64,000 nt of DNA. Source: Brachybacterium timonense. Its GTDB lineage: Bacteria > Actinomycetota > Actinomycetes > Actinomycetales > Dermabacteraceae. The stretch's first letter is position 1; the number at the start of each line of letters is the position of its first letter. The translations under genes and the position numbers were made by a program. The notes below the pieces were generated by a model that was not told where the DNA came from, made no database searches, and saw nothing but the letters and a program-made list of their open reading frames with translations. The stretch is from positions 22,622-86,621 of the forward strand of contig NZ_LT984895.1 of assembly GCF_900258505.1 (NCBI RefSeq). Direction: 5' to 3'. This document shows, piece by piece, positions 7,969 to 14,596 of the stretch.

Positions 7969-8755
7969 CACCCTGGTAGACGGCCTCGAACGGCGCGTGG
8001 CCACCCTGACGGTTCTCGATGCTGTGGGTGACGACCTTCTTCGCGGTCTGCGCTGCCTCCAGCGGGGTCGCGCCCTTGGCCAGCTCGGCTGTGATGGCGG
8101 CAGCCACGGTGCAACCGGCGCCGGAGACGCGGTGCTCGCCGATCTTGGGGCTGCGCAGCTCCACCATCTGCTCGCCGTCGTAGAAGACGTCCACAGCGTC
8201 CTCACCGGGCAGCTCCGCGCCGCCCTTGGCGACCACCACGGTTCCGTGCAGTTCGTGAATACGCTTGGCGGCCTCCTTGAGGTCCTCCAGAGTCTCGATC
8301 TTCTCCAGGCCGGACAGCACCGTGGACTCGAACACGTTGGGCGTCACCACAGTGGCGAGCGGCAGCATCTGCTCCTTGAGCGCGTTGTCGGTGTCCAGCG
8401 CGGCGCCGGGCTCCTGCCCCTTGCAGATCAGCACCGGGTCGAGCACAACATTGGTGAAGCTGCGCTCGCGCAGCGATGCGGCAACGGCGTCAATGGTGGT
8501 GGGGCTGCCGAGCATGCCGATCTTCACGGTGTCGATGTCGTGCAGCGCGGTGGTGGCCTCGATCTGGTCGCGGATCACCTGCGGGTCGACCGGCACGAAG
8601 CGGTGATTCCAGTCGTTCTTCGGGTCGAAGGAGACGATGCAGGTCAACGCCACCGTGCCGAAGGTACCGAGCTGGTGGAACGTCTTGAGGTCGGTCTGCG
8701 CGCCAGCGCCTCCGGTGGCTTCGGAGCCGGCGATGGACAGGGCGACGTGTGCCAT
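7955..8755 (-). CDS. PfkB/ribokinase-like HMP-phosphate or pyridoxal kinase
   Basis: The 266-residue kinase belongs to the ThiD/PdxK branch. The N-terminal motif SIAGSEATGGAGAQTDLKTF is the substrate-binding signature. KIGMLGS, VVLDPVLICKG and VVTPNVFESTVLSG follow in family order. The catalytic/anion-hole segment is HRVSGAGCTVAAAI, where many ribokinase-like enzymes have GAGD and this branch has GAGC. It should phosphorylate hydroxymethylpyrimidine (phosphate) for thiamine or pyridoxal for vitamin B6; sequence alone does not settle which. ATG 8755 has a strong AGGAGGG site upstream. It is monocistronic; pdxH lies 16 kb away. Confidence 0.85.
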   Translation of the reverse strand: MAHVALSIAGSEATGGAGAQTDLKTFHQLGTFGTVALTCIVSFDPKNDWNHRFVPVDPQVIRDQIEATTALHDIDTVKIGMLGSPTTIDAVAASLRERSFTNVVLDPVLICKGQEPGAALDTDNALKEQMLPLATVVTPNVFESTVLSGLEKIETLEDLKEAAKRIHELHGTVVVAKGGAELPGEDAVDVFYDGEQMVELRSPKIGEHRVSGAGCTVAAAITAELAKGATPLEAAQTAKKVVTHSIENRQGGHAPFEAVYQGGFQA

Positions 8756-9053
8756 GAAGGACCCTCCTGGGGTGTGTCGAGACGGTGCCGCGGGCCGGGC
8801 GCGTTGCGCTCCGGCCGCTGCGGCGGTGTGCCGTGCGCTCCCAGGGGCCGACGCGTCGACTGCCCGTCGCACGGGGTGCACTGCACGCTCCCAGGGGGCT
8901 GCTCCCCCGTCGCGCAGGTGCCCGGGCCGCGCGCTCCCAGGGCGTTGATCCGGTGCGGATCGGCCCGTCGCAGCGGCCGAGCATCGATCCTATGCCGACG
9001 GGTCATGCCCGGGCGAACCGGCCGACGGATGCGGTCATGCCAGCTCGGGTACA
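8756..9053. other. Intergenic region between kinase and gtrA genes
   Basis: About 300 bp between the divergent starts of the kinase gene and gtrA. It must contain both promoters, but none is clear. The motif CGCTCCCAGGG recurs at about 8836, 8886 and 8932 with irregular spacing (50 and 46 bp), another short repeat family without coding potential. Confidence 0.5.
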
Positions 9054-9578
9054 GTGCCCGGCGTGCCGACGCCACCGACGAATGCAGCATCCGCCCCGGA
9101 TGCGAAGCCCCCGACGCGGCCCGCGTCGTCGGCCCGTGCACGGCTGGCGGCGCATCTGCGTCCCACGCTGAAGTTCCTCACCGTCGGCGGCGTGGTGTTC
9201 CTCTTCGATGCCGCGATGTACAACCTGCTGGTGTTCTGGCATCCGACGCAGGGGTGGGGCACCGGGCTGATGCATGGCCATCCGCTCACCGCGAAGGTGC
9301 TCACGATCGCGACGGCATCAGTGCTCACATACCTGGGCAATCGTCTGTGGACGTTCTCGGATCGGCCCCGGCCCTCGACGGCGCGTTCGGTCGCGCTATT
9401 CGTGCTGGTGAACATCATCGCCTCGGGGCTGCAGCTGGGCTGCCTGGGCTTTTCCCGGTACGTGCTGGGGCTAGATTCGGCACTTGCGGACAACATCTCC
9501 GGCACCTTCATCGGGCAGATCGTCTCCACCACGTTCCGGTACATCACGTACGGGCGGTGGGTGTTCCCGAAGCGGTAA
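9054..9578 (+). CDS. GtrA-family membrane protein
   Basis: The product has 174 residues from GTG 9054 (a second GTG at 9063 is possible). A Pro/Ala-rich cytoplasmic N-terminus is followed by four membrane segments: FLTVGGVVFLFDAAMYNLLV, AKVLTIATASVLTYLGNRLW, ALFVLVNIIASGLQLGCLGF and NISGTFIGQIVSTTFRYITYG. The ending FRYITYGRWVF and the internal YLGNRLWTF are GtrA/DPMS signatures. GtrA proteins help move lipid-linked sugars across the membrane during cell-wall or exopolysaccharide glycosylation. No glycosyltransferase partner is adjacent. The next gene starts 36 bp later on the same strand. Confidence 0.88.
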   Translation: MPGVPTPPTNAASAPDAKPPTRPASSARARLAAHLRPTLKFLTVGGVVFLFDAAMYNLLVFWHPTQGWGTGLMHGHPLTAKVLTIATASVLTYLGNRLWTFSDRPRPSTARSVALFVLVNIIASGLQLGCLGFSRYVLGLDSALADNISGTFIGQIVSTTFRYITYGRWVFPKR

Positions 9579-9614
9579 GGCGCCGGGGCGGGCCGCCTCT
9601 GGAAGCATGGGCCT

Positions 9615-10856
9615 ATGCAGAACATTGGCTCCCTCATCAGCGGTCCCTGGACCAGCGCCGCCCGCGGCGCGAACCTGCTCGACGACGACGGGCAGGCCGT
9701 CCCCACCGTGTTCGCGCGTATGTCCGCGCTTGCTGCCCGCACGGGAGCGCTGAACCTTGGTCAGGGTTTCCCGGACACGGATCCGCCCACGGCCGTTGCA
9801 GAGGCGGCGATCACCGCGATCCGTGAGGGGCATAACCAGTACCCGCCGGGGCTCGGCACCCCGGAGCTGCGTGAGGCGATCGCTGCCCACCAGCGGCACT
9901 GGTACGGCCTGGACTGGGATCCGGAAACCGAGGTTCTGGTCACTGCTGGCGCGACGGAGGCTCTTGCGGCCACGCTGCTTGCGCTCGTCTCCCCCGGCGA
10001 CGAGGTGCTCACCCTCGAGCCTTTCTATGACGCGTACGCCGCTGTGATCGCCCTAGCGGGCGGGGTGCATCGCACGGTTCCGCTGCAGTTCGATACCGAC
10101 GTCGACGGTGATCTGCGCATCGGCGTGGACCCGGCCGCCCTTCGTGCGGCGATCACCGACCGCACGCGGCTGGTCCTTGTGAACTCTCCACACAATCCGA
10201 CGGGTCTGATGCTCTCGGATGAGGCTCTTGCCGCAATCGTCGCGGCGGCGCAGGAGCACGACGCACTCATCGTCACCGACGAGGTCTACGAGCACCTCAC
10301 CTACTCCCGCCCGCACCGGCCTGTGGCGTCGCTGCCGGGCGCAGCGGAGCGCACGGTGTCGATCTCCTCGGCAGGCAAGACTCTGTCTGTGACCGGGTGG
10401 AAGATCGGCTGGGTGTGTGCCCGCCCTGAGCTGATCACGGCTGTTCTCGCAGTCAAGCAGTGGCTTACCTATGTCTCTGGCGGTCCGTTCCAGCCGGCGG
10501 TTGCGGCGGGGCTGCGGCTGCCCGATGAGGTGTTCGCGGGCATCGCCCAGGATCTGCGGGAGAAGCGTGACCTGCTGCTGGATGGCGTGCGCGCGGCGGG
10601 GTCGCGCGTGGCCGTGCCGGAGGCCGGCTACTTCGTGGTGGCCGACGCCGCCCCGCTCGGGGTGCGTGATGCCGAGCAGCTGTGCGAGGAGCTTCCTCAG
10701 CGCGCCGGTGTGGTCGCGATTCCGCTGTCGGCCTTCTGCAGCCCCGCGACTGCACCGGATGCCGCGTCGATGCTGCGCTTTGCGTTCTGTAAGGACCGCG
10801 CAACACTCGAGGAGGCCGCGCGTCGACTCGCCGCATGGGGACGAGCCGAGGGCTGA
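9615..10856 (+). CDS. Class I/II PLP aminotransferase (DapC/KAT-like)
   Basis: The 413-residue product has the complete fold-type I aminotransferase pattern: LNLGQGFPDTDPP, NQYPPGLGTPELREAIA, VLVTAGATEALAAT, LVNSPHNPTGLML, IVTDEVYEHL, and the PLP lysine in SSAGKTLSVTGWKIGW. The C-terminal arginine region LRFAFCKD is present. This subfamily includes N-succinyl-diaminopimelate aminotransferase (DapC), kynurenine/glutamine transaminases and methionine aminotransferases. The sequence does not decide among them. It follows gtrA by 36 bp but is functionally unrelated as far as known. Its final codons (CTCGCCGCATGGGG...GGC TGA) are the seed of the 60 bp repeat downstream. Confidence 0.9.
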   Translation: MQNIGSLISGPWTSAARGANLLDDDGQAVPTVFARMSALAARTGALNLGQGFPDTDPPTAVAEAAITAIREGHNQYPPGLGTPELREAIAAHQRHWYGLDWDPETEVLVTAGATEALAATLLALVSPGDEVLTLEPFYDAYAAVIALAGGVHRTVPLQFDTDVDGDLRIGVDPAALRAAITDRTRLVLVNSPHNPTGLMLSDEALAAIVAAAQEHDALIVTDEVYEHLTYSRPHRPVASLPGAAERTVSISSAGKTLSVTGWKIGWVCARPELITAVLAVKQWLTYVSGGPFQPAVAAGLRLPDEVFAGIAQDLREKRDLLLDGVRAAGSRVAVPEAGYFVVADAAPLGVRDAEQLCEELPQRAGVVAIPLSAFCSPATAPDAASMLRFAFCKDRATLEEAARRLAAWGRAEG

Positions 10857-10979
10857 AACAACGGGACCGCGTGGCCTTCATCCCGACTCGCCACGTGGGG
10901 CAGGCCGGGGATTACAACCGAGGTCGGTGCGGCTAGTGCGGAGCGACTCGCCGCATGGGCGCGGGCCGACGGCTGAGCT
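10824..10979. repeat. 60 bp-period repeat seeded by the aminotransferase 3' end (3 copies)
   Basis: Copies start at 10824 (inside the gene), 10884 and 10944. Copy 3 (CGACTCGCCGCATGGGCGCG..GACGGCTGA) reproduces the gene's last eleven codons almost exactly, including the stop in the same frame: RLAAWGRAEG-stop becomes RLAAWARADG-stop. About 33 bp of each unit is conserved and the 27 bp between copies is unrelated. Confidence 0.92.
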
Positions 10980-10991
10980 GTGTCCACTGAC

Positions 10992-11031
10992 GACTGTGGG
11001 GCGCCGCGGTCACCCGCGACGCCCCACAGTC
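10992..11031. terminator. Bidirectional hairpin between convergent genes
   Basis: GACTGTGGGGCG at 10992-11003 pairs with CGCCCCACAGTC at 11020-11031. An inner CGCGG/CCGCG stem extends the structure. It lies between the aminotransferase end (10856) and the convergent DUF4352 gene stop (11051), so it can end both transcripts. Confidence 0.82.
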
Positions 11032-11050
11032 AGAATCGGTCTGGTTCAGA

Positions 11051-12070
11051 TCACTTCGCAGCGATCCACACCGGGTCGTCTTCGAAGCTCAGCAGCACCT
11101 CGGCCTTGAACAGCCCGTCCTGCACGGCATCATCCGGGACGATGAACGCTTCGTCGTAGGTAGCGTTGCCGCCGTCGTACAGTTCGCCCACCTCGATCGA
11201 CGACTTCGGCGTGACACCGCCGGAGCTGTAGGAGTTGCCGCCGGCGGACACGTACTCCACATGCACGCCGAAGGCTGGCGAGAGGCTGCCGTCGCCGTGG
11301 TAGGTGACGGTGACCGGCACGAGAATGTACCGCTCGCCCTCGCCGGGCTGATCGTTGAACTGGTTGGCCTCCATCATGGCCTGGGTGGCGTCCCAGTTGA
11401 CCTCGCCGAGCTGCACGTCGATTGTGCCGCCCTCACCATCGTTGAGGGTGAAGGTCTCGCCCAGTGCGAGCGGGTTGTCCCGGGTGCCGCCGCCGGTGGC
11501 GCCGGTGTCACCACCCTTGTCGCCGCCCTTATCGCCGCCGGTGTCACCACCCTTATCGCCGCCGGTGGCGCCGGTGTCACCACCCTTATCGCCGCCCTTA
11601 TCGCCGCCGGTGTCACCACCCTGGTCGCTTCCGCCGTCGCCACCTTCATCGCCGCCGGTGTCACCGCCCTCATCGCCGCCGGTGTCGCCGCCGTCATCCT
11701 TACCCTGTTCCTGACCCTGGGTCTGGCCACCGTCGTCGCCGCCGCGCGTGAACAGGAAGATACCGCCGCCGATCAGGCCGGCGATGAGGGCAAGCACCGC
11801 GCAGCCGATGCAGACGAACAGAGCGATCTTGCCAGCACCACCCTTCTTGGGCTGTTCACCAGACATGTCACCCTGCCCAAAGGAGGCGTCGTAGCCGCCA
11901 TAGCTGTTCGCTGAGCCCTGGCCGTACGCGTCCGCCGAAGGCTGACCGTAGCTCTGGTCGTATCCCTGTCCGTAACTGTTGGGGGAAGCCTGGCCGTACC
12001 CCTGGCCATAGCCGTCCTGACCCGCGCTGTTGTCCTGCGGTCCCCATCCGCCCTGTGGTGGCTGCGACAT
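11051..12070 (-). CDS. Membrane-anchored DUF4352 protein with Gly/Asp repeat linker
   Basis: The 339-residue protein is in four parts. Residues 1-75 are a cytoplasmic Gly/Gln/Tyr-rich tract (GYGQGYGQ, GYDQSYGQ). Next comes one membrane segment (IALFVCIGCAVLALIAGLIGGGIFLF). An extracellular linker of about 75 residues has GGDKGGD/GGDTGG/GGDEGG repeats. The C-terminal ~125 residues are a DUF4352 (Telokin-like, immunoglobulin-like) domain with GETFTLNDGEGGTIDVQLGEVNW and GERYILVPVTVTYHGDGSL. Such proteins sit at the cell surface of Gram-positive bacteria; function is unknown. The linker DNA is a 9-15 bp coding repeat and probably varies in length between strains. Confidence 0.85.
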   Translation of the reverse strand: MSQPPQGGWGPQDNSAGQDGYGQGYGQASPNSYGQGYDQSYGQPSADAYGQGSANSYGGYDASFGQGDMSGEQPKKGGAGKIALFVCIGCAVLALIAGLIGGGIFLFTRGGDDGGQTQGQEQGKDDGGDTGGDEGGDTGGDEGGDGGSDQGGDTGGDKGGDKGGDTGATGGDKGGDTGGDKGGDKGGDTGATGGGTRDNPLALGETFTLNDGEGGTIDVQLGEVNWDATQAMMEANQFNDQPGEGERYILVPVTVTYHGDGSLSPAFGVHVEYVSAGGNSYSSGGVTPKSSIEVGELYDGGNATYDEAFIVPDDAVQDGLFKAEVLLSFEDDPVWIAAK

Positions 12071-12198
12071 AGTGCGTTGTGGCGTCGCCCGGCGACGCCG
12101 CTCCCCTCTCCCGAAGTGCGCCCGCCATCACGCGGGCAGATGTCTGACCGCACCATCATAGGGCCCTGTAACGTCGCCAGGTAGCCCGTGAATCCGTC

Positions 12199-14340
12199 TC
12201 AGGTGTGCTGCCGGAAGCGCTCACCGTGGAAGCGTCCGACGCCTGCACGGTCGGAGGCTCCGCTCGCATCGAGGTACGGCGTGACGCCGCCGCGGTGTCG
12301 GGGGAATCCGGCGCCCAGGATCATGGCGAGATCGACCTGCTCGACGGTCTCGACCACGCCCTCATCGAGCATCAGGCGGATCTCCTCCGCGAGGCCATCG
12401 CAGACGCGCCGCAGCAGTGCATCGCCGACGGGCGCGCTCGAGCCAACCGTGCCATCGACGGGCGCGAACACCTGCGTGACCTGCTCAGACACTCGTGGAT
12501 GCACGGCATCCCGCGTGGGTTCGGTGAAGCGTCGACGCTGATCGGCCATGGCTGTCAGCCCCGGTGAGCGGTGGAAGCGGTCGCCCAACTGGTCGTGCAG
12601 CACTTCGCCCACGTGGTCGGCGACGGCCAGCCCCACGAGGTCCAACAGGGCGAAGGGCCGCATCGGCAAGCCCAGGGGATCCAGTGACTCGTCCACCTGC
12701 GCGGGGTCGGCGCCGGCATCGAGGGAGGCGAGCACAGCGCCGAGCACGCGGAACAGCAGGCGGTTGACCACGAAGCCAGGGGCATCGGCGCTGCGGACGG
12801 CGAACTTCCGCAGTCTGCGCACCACCTCGAGGCCGGTGGCGAGCGTCGTGCCGTCGGTCGCAGGCGTGTGGATCACCTCGACCAGCGGCATTTTCGCGAC
12901 CGGGTTGAAGAAGTGCAGGCCCACCACGCGCTCAGGATGAGCGAGGTCCTCCGCCATGGCCGCGATGGAGAGGGAGGAGGTGTTGGAGACGAGTAGTGCA
13001 TCCGGGGCGAGCACACCCTCGAGCTCGGCGAACACGGATTTCTTGACCGCAAGCACCTCCGGCACGGCCTCGAGCACGAGATCGCACTCCGTCAGGTCGC
13101 TCACCTGAACGGTGGCGCTCAGCAGGCCGCTGACCTCACGCGCGTCCTCGGCGCTGAGTCGTCCCCGCTCGGCTGCCTGGCTGATCACTGAGCGGGCTGC
13201 CGCAAGGCCCTTGTGGGCGGTCTGTTCATCGAGGTCGCGCAGCACGACGGGCACGCGCAAGCCGAGTGCGAGCTGCGCGGCGATCTGCGACGCCATCAAA
13301 CCGGCGCCGGCGACGCCCACTCGCCGGATCTCGCGGGCTCCCTCGACAGGGCTGCGGCCTGGCTTGCCGTGGCGCAGCAGCTCGGCGGCGTACAGGCTGG
13401 CGGCCGCAGCGGGGCTGCGTACCAGCTCAGCGAGGGCGGTGGCTTCCCGGTCGAGCGCTTCGCGCAGGGTGGAGCCGGGCAGCTGTTCGAGCAGCGCCAG
13501 CGCCCGGGCAACGGCGGGTGCGCCCTGATCGGCCAGTCGTGTGGCCCACTGGCGGCGAGTCTCCGCCGGTCCATGGGGCGCATCGAGGGCGGCCTGCTGG
13601 GCCTGCGCCTCCTCGGAGTCGGCGGCGGGCAGCGGTTCGGGTCGGGTGAAGGCGCCGTGCCCGTCGGCGGCGCGACGTGTCGCGATAATGGCACCGAAGG
13701 CATCCAGGGCGGCGTCCACGTCGTCGGCGAGCGCGTCGATCAGGCCAATAGTCTGCGCTTGCTCGGCAGTGAGCTGTCGGTCGCGGGCTGGGTCCTCGAG
13801 GATCAGGCGTGCTGCTGCCTCCGGTCCGATGACGCTGCCGACGAGGGTGGTGCCGCCCCAGCCGGGCAGGATGCCCAGGCTCGTCTCCGGCAGGCCGATG
13901 GCATGCACCCCGGGTGCTGCGGTGCGCACGTCTGCCATGAGCGCGACCTCGAGGCCGCCGCCGAGCGCGGCGCCGTTGATGTGGGCGAGGATCGGCACCG
14001 GGCTGCGGCGCACACGGATCTGCAGGTCGTGGGCTGCGCGGGTCATGGCCTCGACGTTGTCGACGGCGGTGGGGTCGGCGAACATGGCCAGGTCCGCACC
14101 GGCGAGGAAGGTGCGGCCGGTGCCGATCAGTGCGATGGCCTGGATAGTGCCTGCGTCTGCCCGGTCAAGGGCGTGGCCGATGGCATCGGTGACCGCGGCG
14201 ACGGATTGCGGGCCCAGTGTCGCGGGGCGGCGCTCCTCCCCCTCGGGTGGGGCGAAACGCAGCACGGCAACGGTGCCGATCGCGGAATGCTCGCGGTCTT
14301 CAGTCAGGACGCGGGTGACGTGCTCGGTGTAGCTGCTCAT
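12199..14340 (-). CDS. fadB: FadB-type enoyl-CoA hydratase/3-hydroxyacyl-CoA dehydrogenase
   Basis: The 713-residue bifunctional beta-oxidation enzyme begins with a crotonase domain (about 1-210). Its oxyanion/active segment is HINGAALGGGLEVALMADV and the second catalytic Glu is in GLPETSLGILPGWGGT. The NAD domain starts near residue 310 with VGVAGAGLMASQIA. The dehydrogenase histidine is in VVGLHFFNPVAKMPLVEVI and GFVVNRLLFRVL begins the C-terminal helical domain. It converts enoyl-CoA to 3-ketoacyl-CoA. Its natural partner, a thiolase, is present only as a fragment at 23068-23763. ATG 14340 is preceded by AAAGG. It is divergent from the cation ATPase. Confidence 0.93.
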   Translation of the reverse strand: MSSYTEHVTRVLTEDREHSAIGTVAVLRFAPPEGEERRPATLGPQSVAAVTDAIGHALDRADAGTIQAIALIGTGRTFLAGADLAMFADPTAVDNVEAMTRAAHDLQIRVRRSPVPILAHINGAALGGGLEVALMADVRTAAPGVHAIGLPETSLGILPGWGGTTLVGSVIGPEAAARLILEDPARDRQLTAEQAQTIGLIDALADDVDAALDAFGAIIATRRAADGHGAFTRPEPLPAADSEEAQAQQAALDAPHGPAETRRQWATRLADQGAPAVARALALLEQLPGSTLREALDREATALAELVRSPAAAASLYAAELLRHGKPGRSPVEGAREIRRVGVAGAGLMASQIAAQLALGLRVPVVLRDLDEQTAHKGLAAARSVISQAAERGRLSAEDAREVSGLLSATVQVSDLTECDLVLEAVPEVLAVKKSVFAELEGVLAPDALLVSNTSSLSIAAMAEDLAHPERVVGLHFFNPVAKMPLVEVIHTPATDGTTLATGLEVVRRLRKFAVRSADAPGFVVNRLLFRVLGAVLASLDAGADPAQVDESLDPLGLPMRPFALLDLVGLAVADHVGEVLHDQLGDRFHRSPGLTAMADQRRRFTEPTRDAVHPRVSEQVTQVFAPVDGTVGSSAPVGDALLRRVCDGLAEEIRLMLDEGVVETVEQVDLAMILGAGFPRHRGGVTPYLDASGASDRAGVGRFHGERFRQHT

Positions 14341-14596
14341 GAGGGGCCTTTCGTGCTCGTCGTCGAGCGGCGACGCGGGCGGAAGAATCTGGTACCGCGG
14401 GTTTCACATAGTCGGGGCCAGCATGCCGCACTGGGCCACCGCTGTCCATCCCCCGCGCCCCGCGATCCCTGCCTGGTGGTCCCCACGCGGTCCGTGAACC
14501 CGCTCCGCGGGTGCGCGGCGATCGGTTGCGTCGGGGTCCCGTCCCCTCGGGTGGATACGGGGCTACGGTGGATACACAATCCAGGAAGGAGTCCGC
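14341..14596. promoter_or_regulatory. Divergent fadB / P-type ATPase promoter region
   Basis: About 255 bp between divergent starts. Near the ATPase, GTGGATAC occurs twice, and TACACAAT 20-25 bp before the GTG start is a plausible -10 region. AAGGAG sits 6 bp before the GTG. I see no clear operator for fadB. Confidence 0.4.

Noticed and set aside
7907..9826. Long plus-strand open frame of 639 codons
   Set aside because: It is antisense to the kinase gene, which has clear family motifs, and reads through intergenic DNA. Open frames of this length arise by chance in very GC-rich DNA.
10824..10979. CRISPR array
   Set aside because: The 60 bp spacing with conserved and unrelated parts looks CRISPR-like, but each locus has a different repeat, at most three copies, and the first copy is inside a gene. 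No cas genes are present.
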